This document shows positions 1-8,641 of a stretch of DNA of 64,000 nt, piece after piece. The DNA is taken from the NCBI GenBank assembly GCA_000163695.1, contig GG774889.1:1261941-1325940 (forward strand), given 5' to 3'. The translations under genes were made by a program, and so were the position numbers. The DNA is from Bacteroidetes oral taxon 274 str. F0058. Lineage in GTDB: Bacteria; Bacteroidota; Bacteroidia; Bacteroidales; Paludibacteraceae. Under the pieces are notes generated by a model. That model worked only from the letters and a program-made list of their open reading frames with translations. It made no database searches and had not been told where the DNA came from. Position 1 is the first letter of the stretch. Every line of letters starts with the position of its first letter.

Positions 1-894
1 ATCAGAGCACTTCTGGGAGGCAATTTCGAAGAATTGTTTTCTCAGTCTCTACTCTTCAATTATCGTGATAGTGCCTGGGCAATAATCATATTTATAGGAG
101 CTATGGCATTCTTGAAAGTATTTGCCTCGGTCTTCACCAACGGCAGCGGAGGCACGGGCGGGCTGTTCGCTCCGTCGCTCTTTGTGGGTTGTCTTACGGG
201 ATTTCTGGTGGCATTCGTAATGAGGTTGCTCGGAGCCGACGTGCCTTTCTCCAACTTTGCCTTTGCCGGGATGGCAGGGATTATGAGCGGTGTAATGCAC
301 GCTCCTCTGACAGGTATTTTCCTTATTGCCGAGCTTACGGGCGGTTATTCGCTTTTTATGACACTTATGATAGTATCTGTCATCTCGTATCTTACGATAA
401 TAGTATTCGAGCCCCACTCGATATACGCTATGCGTCTGGCAAAGAAAGGTGAGCTGCTGACACACAACAAAGACCGCGGCGTACTGATAATGTTGACGAT
501 GGAGAATGTCATAGAGACCGACCTGGAGCCTGTGTATCCCGATATGACACTCGGAGACTTGGTACACGTAATATCCAAATCGACACGCAACATATATCCC
601 GTAATAGAGAGAGGCAGCGGCAGATTGCTCGGAATAGTAACACTCGACGAAGTACGCAATATAATGTTCCGCTCGGAACTGTACGACAGATTCAAAGTAA
701 GCCGTCTGATAACATCGCCGCCCGCCAAGATAGAATACAATACTCCGATGGAGAAGGTTATGGATATCTTCGAGAATACTGGAGCGTGGAATCTGCCTGT
801 GATAGACGAAAACGGCATTTACAAGGGATTTGTATCTAAGTCCAAGATATTCAACTCTTACCGAAGAGTACTCGTTCACTACTCGAACGATTGA
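1..894 (+). CDS. ClC-family chloride channel/antiporter with CBS pair, 5' end missing
   Basis: The reading frame is open from base 1, so the N-terminal half lies outside the window. The visible part holds the last membrane segments of a voltage-gated chloride channel (ClC) protein. It carries the ion-filter motif GGLFAPSL and a following helix with AGIMSGVMHAPLTGIFLIAE, which is typical of the family. Two cytoplasmic CBS domains then fill roughly the last 130 residues. Such proteins move chloride across the inner membrane, often in exchange for protons, and CBS pairs usually sense adenine nucleotides. The stop codon overlaps the next gene by four bases (TTGA). Family assignment is firm; channel versus antiporter cannot be decided from this fragment. 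Confidence 0.93.
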   Translation: MRALLGGNFEELFSQSLLFNYRDSAWAIIIFIGAMAFLKVFASVFTNGSGGTGGLFAPSLFVGCLTGFLVAFVMRLLGADVPFSNFAFAGMAGIMSGVMHAPLTGIFLIAELTGGYSLFMTLMIVSVISYLTIIVFEPHSIYAMRLAKKGELLTHNKDRGVLIMLTMENVIETDLEPVYPDMTLGDLVHVISKSTRNIYPVIERGSGRLLGIVTLDEVRNIMFRSELYDRFKVSRLITSPPAKIEYNTPMEKVMDIFENTGAWNLPVIDENGIYKGFVSKSKIFNSYRRVLVHYSND

Positions 895-2360
895 CCGTCA
901 ACAGACTACTATATTCATTATCACACCCCAAATATCTCCGCAAAGTGCTATATAAGTTCCTGCAAAATAAGATTTCGGACAATCTGCCTTTTGTGCCCAA
1001 TACCGAACAGAAGCACTGTATAGAGTTATTGGCAAAATTCTGTACCGACAGGCTTACGATGCAGTGTTTTTTGCTGAAAGGTTATGCAGGAACGGGCAAG
1101 ACATCTATCGTCAGTGCTTTGGTACGTGCTATGCACGAATTGGAGCAGAAGACCGTTCTGCTTGCCCCTACGGGTAGAGCAGCGAAGGTATTTTCCGTCT
1201 ACTCGGGTATGGAAGCAACATCGATACACAAAAAGATTTACCGACAAAAATCGGTATCCGACTTTCATTTTATGCTCAATTACAACAAAGCAAAAGACAC
1301 CTTATTCATTGTAGACGAGGCATCTATGATAGGCGATAGCGTCGCAGAGAACAACATATTCGGTTCGGGCAGGTTGCTCGACGACCTTATAGAGTATGTG
1401 TATAGCGGCGACAATTGCCGTATGATACTGCTTGGAGATACGGCACAGCTTATGCCTGTGGGACAAAATTATTCGCCTGCTCTGGATAGGAAAGTCTTAG
1501 AAAAATCGGCACTCGATATAACCGAATATACACTTACGGAAGTCGTAAGGCAAGCCTCCGACAGCGGAATATTAGCCAATGCGACACATTTACGGTATTT
1601 ACTCGACAATACCGTTTACCGAAATCCTCAGATAACGACCAATTTCCCTGATATTACGAGCATTACGGGAGTCGAACTCATAGACAGCATATACGCTTCG
1701 TACCGAGAGGTAGGTGAAGAAAACAGTATCGTCATAACCCGTTCGAACAAGAGAGCCAACCTATTCAATCAAGGCATTCGTAATCAGGTACTACAACGTG
1801 AGTCGGAGTTGGCAAATACCGATATGGTGATGGTGATAAAAAACAATTACTTCTGGGCAGAACGCTATGAGCGACTAAACTTCATAGCCAACGGCGATAT
1901 AGCACAGATAGTCCGTATAAAGCGATATACAGAGATGTACGGGTTCAGGTTTGCCGACGTTACGCTGCAACTGCTCGACTACGATATGGAGATAGACTGC
2001 CGTCTGCTGCTCGACAGCCTATCGGCTGGCACCCCCAAAGACAACGACAACATAGGTAAGCGGCTATTCGAAGAAGTAGAGAAAGATTATGAACACATCA
2101 CCAACAAACGCAAGCGCTATCTGGCTATGAGGCAAGACGAGTATCTGAATGCCATACAGATAAAGTTTGCATACGCCATTACCTGCCACAAGGCTCAGGG
2201 AGGACAGTGGCAACACGTATATATCGACTGCGGTTATCTGACGGACGAGATGCTTAACAAAGAGTTTATACAGTGGCTGTATACGGCTTTCACACGGTGT
2301 CAGCAGAAACTTTTTCTCATCAACTTCAAAAAAGAATTTCTGGCAGACACCCAACGGTAA
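891..2360 (+). CDS. RecD-like ATP-dependent DNA helicase (AAA ATPase, UvrD_C_2 tail)
   Basis: This is a superfamily 1 helicase of 489 residues. Walker A is GYAGTGKT at residues 64-71, Walker B is VDEAS at 141-145, and an ILLGD(T)AQL motif follows. The C-terminal part has AITCHKAQGGQW and YTAFTRCQQKL, the UvrD_C_2 signature seen in RecD and PIF1-like enzymes. It should unwind DNA with ATP; no nuclease motif is visible. The start is a TTG that overlaps the stop of the ClC gene, so the two may be translationally coupled. In Bacteroidota this family is a stand-alone protein and not part of RecBCD. A start a little further in is possible because no strong ribosome binding site is visible. Confidence 0.85.
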   Translation: MTVNRLLYSLSHPKYLRKVLYKFLQNKISDNLPFVPNTEQKHCIELLAKFCTDRLTMQCFLLKGYAGTGKTSIVSALVRAMHELEQKTVLLAPTGRAAKVFSVYSGMEATSIHKKIYRQKSVSDFHFMLNYNKAKDTLFIVDEASMIGDSVAENNIFGSGRLLDDLIEYVYSGDNCRMILLGDTAQLMPVGQNYSPALDRKVLEKSALDITEYTLTEVVRQASDSGILANATHLRYLLDNTVYRNPQITTNFPDITSITGVELIDSIYASYREVGEENSIVITRSNKRANLFNQGIRNQVLQRESELANTDMVMVIKNNYFWAERYERLNFIANGDIAQIVRIKRYTEMYGFRFADVTLQLLDYDMEIDCRLLLDSLSAGTPKDNDNIGKRLFEEVEKDYEHITNKRKRYLAMRQDEYLNAIQIKFAYAITCHKAQGGQWQHVYIDCGYLTDEMLNKEFIQWLYTAFTRCQQKLFLINFKKEFLADTQR

Positions 2361-2500
2361 ATCGAAAAAGAAATTACGTTTCCGAAGACAATAAAAAATC
2401 ATATTGTACCATTCGGTATTTATTTATCAAAAAAATATTAAATTTGCACTCATTTTTTTAAGACAAAAAATAAATACAAACAAACAGACAAAAGCATATT

Positions 2501-2923
2501 ATGTTCAAAGACGTATTATCTATCGGAGGTAAGCCCGGACTTTTCAGAATGGTCTCACACGCAAAGAATTATATCATTGTAGAGTCGCTTATAGACGGTA
2601 AAAGGACACCGTCGTATCAAAACGAAAAAATATCGCTTCTACGGGATATTGTGATGTATGGCAACTCGGGCGAAAAGCGGCTGAATGAGCTTTTCAAGGC
2701 TGCTTTCGAATTGGAAGACGGTAAAAAAATAGAAATAGACATAAAAAACAACGCCCAATTGCAGGAGTTTTTTGCAAAAGTTTTCCCGGACTTCGACAGA
2801 GACCGTATCTATCCCAACGACATAAAGAAATTTATCAGCTGGTATAATATCCTAATAAACAAACAGATAACAGACTTCGATATAGACTCTGAAGAAACGG
2901 AAAATACCGAAGAGACAAAATAA
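2501..2923 (+). CDS. DUF5606 domain-containing protein
   Basis: A 140-residue soluble protein with the Bacteroidota-restricted DUF5606 N-terminus: a short ordered segment beginning MFKDVLSIGGKPGLF, then VESL and a proline-rich turn. The acidic C-terminal tail (EETENTEE) is typical. The function is unknown. No signal peptide or membrane segment is visible. A candidate -7 box, TAAATTTG, lies at 2439-2446, so the gene probably has its own promoter after the helicase gene. The methyltransferase remnant lies 46 bases downstream. Confidence 0.8.
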   Translation: MFKDVLSIGGKPGLFRMVSHAKNYIIVESLIDGKRTPSYQNEKISLLRDIVMYGNSGEKRLNELFKAAFELEDGKKIEIDIKNNAQLQEFFAKVFPDFDRDRIYPNDIKKFISWYNILINKQITDFDIDSEETENTEETK

Positions 2924-2969
2924 AAATAGTATTCGGCTATAACGGACTAAATAGTTCAACGACAATACA

Positions 2970-3359
2970 ATGTATGATTTGATTGTCTGTAATCCACCGT
3001 ACTTTACCGACAGCCTCGAATGTCCCGACCCGAGCCGTAACAATGCAAGGCACAATGTAAGTTTGACCTACGAAGAACTCTTCGATTGTGCCCGCAAGTT
3101 GCTATCCGAAACAGGACGTCTGGCAATAATAATCCCTTCCGTGCAGTACGAAAAGATATTCGCTTTGGCAAAGGAAAATAATATGTTTCTGATACGGCAG
3201 ACCAACGTCCGCCCTACCCCAAATTCGGCGATAAAACGTTATTTATTGGAGTTCTCGCCTACGGAGATACCGTTGCAGGAAACAGACCTTACGATAGAAC
3301 TCTCCCGACACAACTACACTGAGGAATATAAGGCTCTTACAAAAGATTTTTACCTATAA
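2970..3359 (+). pseudogene. C-terminal remnant of a TrmN6/YfiC-type tRNA1(Val) adenine-N6 methyltransferase
   Basis: The 129-residue product starts directly at the methyltransferase active-site motif NPPYF (residues 9-13, the N6-adenine (N/D)PPY box) and continues to a normal family C-terminus. Intact TrmN6 proteins are about 230-250 residues and need about 100 residues upstream, with the SAM-binding GxGxG loop, for cofactor binding. That segment is absent. A TAG stop lies 18 bases upstream in frame, and DUF5606 ends only 46 bases upstream, so there is no room for it. I infer a decayed or truncated gene. A lone C-terminal domain with another role cannot be excluded. Confidence 0.65.
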
Positions 3360-3365
3360 AACATA

Positions 3366-4286
3366 TTAGCATACGGCATTTTGTTTGTCGGTCGTTTCCT
3401 TTTTCTTCGAAATCATCTGACTTATCAGGACACCCGACAGAACGACTATCATACCGATTATTTTATTGAATGTAAGTGTCTCTTGTCCAATGATAACGGC
3501 AAACATAATAGTAATAACGGGAATGGCATTCGTAAAAACATTGGCACGGGATATCTCGATATTTTTGACGGCATACGAGTAACCCATAAAAGCTATCGAC
3601 GAACAGAAAACGGCAAGCATCACCAACGCCAACACTGTGTATGGCGTCCACTGCATCGCAGCCAATTCGCTCTTGTCTACCGTCAGAAACATAGGCACAT
3701 AGAGCACTGCCGCTATTATATTCTGATATATAATAATCGTAATCGGCTTATAATGAAGAAGTCTGAACAACATCATATTGTAGCCCACTGCCGAAAAAAC
3801 CGCAAGCAGCAGCAACAGTACTCCCGTTACATTAAATGTCCCTACCACACTGTTACCCAACGATATAATAGCTATGCCGACGATAGAGATAAACACCCCT
3901 AACAGTACTGTCCAACTAATCTTCTTTTTATAGAAAAAAAACAACCCAAATGGTACTATTATCGGTATAATCGCTATGAAGATGGCGGCATAACTTGCGT
4001 CTACGAGCTTAAGTCCGTAATTCTCACCTATGAAATAAAGAAACGGTTCGAAAAAAGCGAGCAGGAAAAACTTTCCGTAGTCTTCGCGTCGGATTTTCTC
4101 GAGCTGCTTAGTAGCCATAGCTATAGCTAACAACAAGGCAAAAGAGATTAATAATCTGACTGTTATTACAAAAACCACATTAAAATTATGGTTGAGCAAC
4201 TCTTTGGTCCATACGAAACTGATGCCCCAAAATATCTGTGCCAATATTAAAGCGATATATGCCTTAAATATCTTTTTATCCTTCAC
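3366..4286 (-). CDS. EamA/DMT-family inner-membrane transporter
   Basis: A 306-residue, very hydrophobic protein with about ten membrane helices in two EamA repeats. It opens with IALILAQIFWGISFVWTKELL, the usual first helix of drug/metabolite transporters. The tail is short and basic (ISKKKETTDKQ). The substrate cannot be told from sequence; EamA members export amino acids, metabolites or drugs. The gene sits two bases downstream of mrp and is almost certainly co-transcribed with it. It converges on the methyltransferase remnant with only a few bases between them. Confidence 0.88.
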   Translation of the reverse strand: MKDKKIFKAYIALILAQIFWGISFVWTKELLNHNFNVVFVITVRLLISFALLLAIAMATKQLEKIRREDYGKFFLLAFFEPFLYFIGENYGLKLVDASYAAIFIAIIPIIVPFGLFFFYKKKISWTVLLGVFISIVGIAIISLGNSVVGTFNVTGVLLLLLAVFSAVGYNMMLFRLLHYKPITIIIYQNIIAAVLYVPMFLTVDKSELAAMQWTPYTVLALVMLAVFCSSIAFMGYSYAVKNIEISRANVFTNAIPVITIMFAVIIGQETLTFNKIIGMIVVLSGVLISQMISKKKETTDKQNAVC

Positions 4287-4288
4287 TT

Positions 4289-5329
4289 TTATGAGATTTT
4301 CGCTATTATTTCGTTATATTTTTCTTCCAAAATACTGTTATTCAGCACATCGGGGACACCGCTATCGGAACTTTCGCAAATGGACTCGACGATGGGTATC
4401 TGTGCCAAGAGCGGAATATTTCGTTCTTCGGCAAAACGCTTTACTCCCTCTTTACCAAAGATATAGTATTTGTTATTGGGCAATTCGGCAGGCGTAAAAT
4501 ATGCCATATTTTCTACCAAACCCAATATAGGTACATTTATCTTGGGATTTTCGAACATCTCTATACCTTTGATTGCATCGGCAAGGGCTACGCTCTGCGG
4601 GGTCGATACGATGATAGCACCCGTAAATTTCAGTACATCGACAGCAGTAAGATGTATATCGCTCGTGCCCGGCGGCAAATCGACAAGGAAATAGTCCAAA
4701 TCGCCCCAATCAGCCTCTTGCACAAGCTGTTTGATAGCATTACTTGCCATTATACCTCGCCACACGACAGCACTCTCGGGGTCGACGAAGAAACCGATAG
4801 ACAGCAACTTAACTCCAAACTTTTCGGCCGGTCGCATACAGTTTCTGTCGCCCACAGACACGAGTTCGGGACGATAGTCTTCGATACCGAACATCTTAGG
4901 CACCGAAGGACCGAAAATATCTGCATCGAGCAATCCCACACGATAACCTTTTTGGGCAAGAGCCACAGCCAGATTCGACGAAACGGTAGATTTACCGACT
5001 CCGCCTTTTCCCGACGAAATAGCAATAATCTTATCGGCATTCACTGTGGGCGGTTGCTCTGCTGCTACGGGTCGCACCTCTTTGTTTTTCACATTTATGA
5101 TCACTTCACACTCTTCGCCGATATGTCTTTTGATTGCTGCCTCCGAAGCTTTCACTACCGATTTCATAAACGGAGAATTCTTTTTGGGACTTATCAGAGA
5201 AAACGATACCTTGTTGCCGTCGATACGTATGTCGTCTTCGACCATACCACTCTCCACAATATTCTGTGGTTCGCCGGGGTAACGTATCTCGGCGAGTGCC
5301 TCTAAAATTAATTTCGGATATATACTCAT
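4289..5329 (-). CDS. mrp: Mrp/NBP35-family iron-sulfur cluster carrier ATPase
   Basis: A 346-residue P-loop protein. An N-terminal MIP18 (DUF59) domain covers about residues 1-80. The deviant Walker A GKGGVGKST is at 107-115, followed by LLDADIFGPSVPKMFG and DLPPGTSD, the standard ApbC/Mrp motifs. Family members carry and deliver Fe-S clusters in the cytoplasm. The C-terminal CxxC that ligates the cluster in many members is replaced here by a FTPAELP loop, a form I know from other Bacteroidota. It lies two bases upstream of the EamA transporter gene. Confidence 0.93.
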   Translation of the reverse strand: MSIYPKLILEALAEIRYPGEPQNIVESGMVEDDIRIDGNKVSFSLISPKKNSPFMKSVVKASEAAIKRHIGEECEVIINVKNKEVRPVAAEQPPTVNADKIIAISSGKGGVGKSTVSSNLAVALAQKGYRVGLLDADIFGPSVPKMFGIEDYRPELVSVGDRNCMRPAEKFGVKLLSIGFFVDPESAVVWRGIMASNAIKQLVQEADWGDLDYFLVDLPPGTSDIHLTAVDVLKFTGAIIVSTPQSVALADAIKGIEMFENPKINVPILGLVENMAYFTPAELPNNKYYIFGKEGVKRFAEERNIPLLAQIPIVESICESSDSGVPDVLNNSILEEKYNEIIAKIS

Positions 5330-5378
5330 ATTATTTTGTATGTTTGATTGTTATAATTATCTGATAGTAATATTTTTA

Positions 5379-6752
5379 TTACCAACTACTTGTGGCACCA
5401 CCTCCACCCGAGCGACCACCTCCGAACGAACCTCCGCCTGAGCGACCACCTCCGAACGAACTACCGCCGAAACCTCCACTCGACGTATGTGTAAGGCGTG
5501 GAATCGACACACTATCTTCTTGTTGGAAACCACAATATTTACAACGCTTTACATTGATACGAAGCCCCTTGCTGACATAAGTGGGGCGGGTGGCTATGTA
5601 CGAGTTTGCCAAACAAAAACTGCGTGTACCACATTGGGGACAATTGCTATATTTATGTTTTTCGTTATACTTGTTTATCTCCACACGACCGCAATTTTCA
5701 CATAAAAACACGTCGTAATCTACGGATTTTATCTTCTCTTCGAATGATTGTTCAAGAGTAAGGTATTTATTATCATTGGTCTCAGACAACAATTTTGTGA
5801 GTGCCCCGCAGTTTTTGCAACGAACGCTTTGGCGTCGGAGTTTGTTGGCAAATACATTTTTCAATATATTAATAGGTATCATATCCATAAATAACAGAAA
5901 TCCCAATAAGAAGAGACTTATAAGACTAACTCCCAATATAGCTAATGTAATGACTATTATTATAATACCTACAAATATCATTCCTATTATCAAACTACCG
6001 TATGCCTTCATAGCATTGTATCGTTCGGAATTGTATTTGAACTTTTTACTCTTGGCTATAGTATTGCTTTTGAGCAACATAGCTATAATTACTATCAGCA
6101 GCACTGCTACGGGTACTACAAATACAAAAGAGGGAAACTCCGACTCGGAATCATCTTCGAAAAACTCTTCGTTTTCAACAGTTTCTACCGTTTTTTTTAC
6201 CCCTCTGAGCATACCCTCATCGTAATTACCTTCTTTGAAATAGGGCACCATCTCGTTCATCTGTATCCTTTTGCAGATGGCATCGGGTAAAACTCCCTCC
6301 AGCCCATAGCCCGTCTCGAAACGAATTTTACGTTGGTCTAATACAAAAAGTATTAATAAACCATTGTCGCTCCCCTTTTTACCGATACCCCAACGTTCGA
6401 AAAGTTTTACGCCAAAATCGAAAATATCGTTATCGCCGATAGAATTGAGTACCACCACGGCAACCTCTGCTTTGTTTTTTGCTTCCAAGTTTTGCAGCAT
6501 AGTATTGAGCTGATAGACAGTCTCCTCCGAAATAATTCCGTCGGGATTTGCTACAAACGCACTTGCATCGTTAGTTTTTGGATTGGGTACTTTGTCGACC
6601 GTATACTGCCCATTATACGTTATCTCCGATGGAGAATGTCCGTCTTCGGTAGCTTCTTGCGGATATACGTCGCCGATACTTACGAGAGCAAGCATTATCG
6701 TACAAAATAGTTTTTTTATAATACAATCCATATTAATCTTCTGTAAATTCAT
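5379..6752 (-). CDS. TPM-domain membrane protein with zinc ribbons and Gly/Ser tail (YgcG-like)
   Basis: I chose the ATG at 6752; a TTG at 6761 is the alternative. A signal peptide (about 25 residues) leads into a periplasmic TPM domain (about residues 60-190), with features such as NPDGIISEE, WGIGKKGSDNGLLIL and GYGLEGVLPDA. Two to three membrane helices follow (about 205-300). Then come two zinc-ribbon-like segments with four CxxC pairs (CKNC, CENC, CPQC, CKYC). The protein ends in a low-complexity GGFGGSSFGGGRSGGG tail. TPM proteins have been linked to photosystem II repair in plants, but the bacterial role is unsettled. The gene follows the GSCFA gene without a gap. Confidence 0.85.
   Translation of the reverse strand: MNLQKINMDCIIKKLFCTIMLALVSIGDVYPQEATEDGHSPSEITYNGQYTVDKVPNPKTNDASAFVANPDGIISEETVYQLNTMLQNLEAKNKAEVAVVVLNSIGDNDIFDFGVKLFERWGIGKKGSDNGLLILFVLDQRKIRFETGYGLEGVLPDAICKRIQMNEMVPYFKEGNYDEGMLRGVKKTVETVENEEFFEDDSESEFPSFVFVVPVAVLLIVIIAMLLKSNTIAKSKKFKYNSERYNAMKAYGSLIIGMIFVGIIIIVITLAILGVSLISLFLLGFLLFMDMIPINILKNVFANKLRRQSVRCKNCGALTKLLSETNDNKYLTLEQSFEEKIKSVDYDVFLCENCGRVEINKYNEKHKYSNCPQCGTRSFCLANSYIATRPTYVSKGLRINVKRCKYCGFQQEDSVSIPRLTHTSSGGFGGSSFGGGRSGGGSFGGGRSGGGGATSSW
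5410..5461 (-). repeat. 30-bp tandem repeat coding for Gly/Ser/Arg-rich tail
   Basis: An identical 22-base segment occurs at 5410-5431 and again at 5440-5461, a 30-base period. In frame it encodes two copies of a GGGRSGGGSF-like block at the C-terminus of the TPM protein. It is a candidate slippage site for length variation of the tail. Confidence 0.8.
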
Positions 6753-6761
6753 GTATCTCAA

Positions 6762-7709
6762 TCAAAAATTCATCAAACTGCAAGCATTCAAGTATTTATT
6801 TACTATACTTTTTTGGCTTTCTATCCTTGCTTTGAAAACTGCCGCCTCGTCGGAAGCTTCATGCATAGTATTGTGTTCCAACATCTTGTGAAGTTTATCT
6901 ATCTGCGGCAAGAAAGCCAATGTCTCATCTGTAAAAAACGACTCGACAAATCTCTGCCACACAATATTTTGTGTCATCTTCGACGGGTGTACCATATCGT
7001 CGGCATAGAAACGATAATCTCGCAACTCGTCGAGCAATATTTCGTAAGCAGGGAAATATGTCAATTGAGCGAAAGCGTTTACAAGTTGCTCTACAGCAAG
7101 CAATAACGTAGCTTTGTTCAGAGAATTGTCGACAGCTCCGTCGCGTAGATAACGTACAGGGCTTACGGAAATTATCACTTTTATCTCTGGTGCTGTTCGG
7201 AATATCCTATCCAGAAGAGGTTTATAGACATCGACTATATCACTAACAGAGAGTCGTTTGCGGACAAAATTATTTTCGGGCAGCTTATGGCAGTTTGCCA
7301 CTACTCTGCTATCACGCATATATACCCACGACGACCCGAAAGTGATAATAAGAAAATCGGTCTTAGGCAAGATATTGTGAGCATCGGCAATCTGTTGGTT
7401 TGCCCTATCGAGCACTATCTGCGGGTCGGCATCGGAAAAAGCACTGTGATACAAATAGCTGTGCCATAGCCCGTTGTATCTGAACAAATCTTGGGGGGTC
7501 AAATATTTTTCGTCGAGAATACGCTCCAAACCCTGAGCGATAGAGATAGGATTGAACAGTATGCCAAACGGATTATTGATGCCCTCGAAGCGGTATTTGT
7601 GTAGATTTTCGCCCATATTTTCGGCAAAACACGACCCCAACAACATATATTTACTGCGATGGCTAAATATCTTGTTTACAGGCGTTTTTACCTCAGTAGT
7701 GAACTTCAT
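6762..7709 (-). CDS. GSCFA domain-containing protein
   Basis: A 315-residue protein with the defining GSCFA motif at about residues 26-30 (LLGSCFAENMG), then NPFGILFNP and an ITFGSSWVY segment. The fold is thought to be related to SGNH hydrolases, with the serine or cysteine in GSC as the likely nucleophile. A DxxH-like DMVHPS element near residue 245 fits the second half of such an active site. Substrate unknown; no signal peptide. It lies directly upstream of the TPM gene and in the same direction. Confidence 0.9.
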   Translation of the reverse strand: MKFTTEVKTPVNKIFSHRSKYMLLGSCFAENMGENLHKYRFEGINNPFGILFNPISIAQGLERILDEKYLTPQDLFRYNGLWHSYLYHSAFSDADPQIVLDRANQQIADAHNILPKTDFLIITFGSSWVYMRDSRVVANCHKLPENNFVRKRLSVSDIVDVYKPLLDRIFRTAPEIKVIISVSPVRYLRDGAVDNSLNKATLLLAVEQLVNAFAQLTYFPAYEILLDELRDYRFYADDMVHPSKMTQNIVWQRFVESFFTDETLAFLPQIDKLHKMLEHNTMHEASDEAAVFKARIESQKSIVNKYLNACSLMNF

Positions 7710-7735
7710 AACTTATATACCGACAAATAAAAAGT

Positions 7736-8614
7736 TTATCTTATACCGCCCGTTGCCCCGAAATCGAAATCTATGTGAGAGATTACCGAAAACACTGTTC
7801 CTCGGCTATAAGTAGTGAAAAATCCCGATACTCTGATGTCTGCATCGAGGCATCTGATGTTTGTCTTCACCTCCGACGGCGGCGACGAAAAAAACGGATT
7901 TTGCATACCCGTAGATGCAGCCTGCGACACAAATCCCGAATACGGATTATTAAAGTTATCTATCCTAATATTCAGAGTATCACCCTTGTGTATGACACCT
8001 TTTCGGACAAAATACGGTACAGTATAAACTTTGTGAAACGAACGCAAATACTTCTCGGGCATAATCATAGTATAATCGAATATACCGATAGTGTCTTTAC
8101 CTTTCCAGTTGTAGACACAAAAGTTATTGTCGGTGGTGAAAAAAATCTCTCCATATACGAACATAAGAGGGAACTTGGAGATGGCTTTGTCTGATAGTTT
8201 CACCGAATCTATACGAGGAGTATTGGTCATAACGGAGCGAGCCTGATAGTGTTCGTCCTGCCCGTTACCGTCGAAGTCGAGCCGTATATCTAAAACATAT
8301 TCTCGCCCTGCTACCATATCGAGCGAGTCAATATAGTACCTACCTGCAACAGTATCCGACTGTAACTTGTAAATCTCATTGTTTGAGGTTATTGTTACCG
8401 TGGCAGTAGAGATAGGTGTCGGTGGATATTGCGAGAAAAAACCCATCGATTTGCTGATACTCACATAATTCCTGACACTATCCTGCGAGAAAGCACCGAA
8501 AACAACGACACGAGGATTCGAATCGTTGGTGTGTATATCGATATCTTCCGTGCACGCAATCGACAAAACACTACAAAATATCAACAATTGCAATTTATAT
8601 AAAAAGGTTCTCAT
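7736..8614 (-). CDS. DUF4249 outer-membrane lipoprotein
   Basis: A 292-residue lipoprotein precursor. The signal ends in a lipobox (SIAC, Cys at about residue 21), followed by TEDIDI. The body matches DUF4249: an early RVVVFGAF strand, repeated beta-rich segments, and YSGFVSQAASTGMQNPF near the end. These proteins are Bacteroidota-specific and often sit beside TonB-dependent receptors; no receptor gene is adjacent here. Function unknown, probably a surface or periplasmic outer-membrane lipoprotein. Confidence 0.85.
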   Translation of the reverse strand: MRTFLYKLQLLIFCSVLSIACTEDIDIHTNDSNPRVVVFGAFSQDSVRNYVSISKSMGFFSQYPPTPISTATVTITSNNEIYKLQSDTVAGRYYIDSLDMVAGREYVLDIRLDFDGNGQDEHYQARSVMTNTPRIDSVKLSDKAISKFPLMFVYGEIFFTTDNNFCVYNWKGKDTIGIFDYTMIMPEKYLRSFHKVYTVPYFVRKGVIHKGDTLNIRIDNFNNPYSGFVSQAASTGMQNPFFSSPPSEVKTNIRCLDADIRVSGFFTTYSRGTVFSVISHIDFDFGATGGIR

Positions 8615-8641
8615 ATAGCATCTATTTACATTATATATATC

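Noticed and set aside
49..879. Long open frame antisense to the ClC gene
   Set aside because: It mirrors the known gene on the other strand; its product is rich in Tyr, His and Arg with no family likeness, as expected from codon bias.
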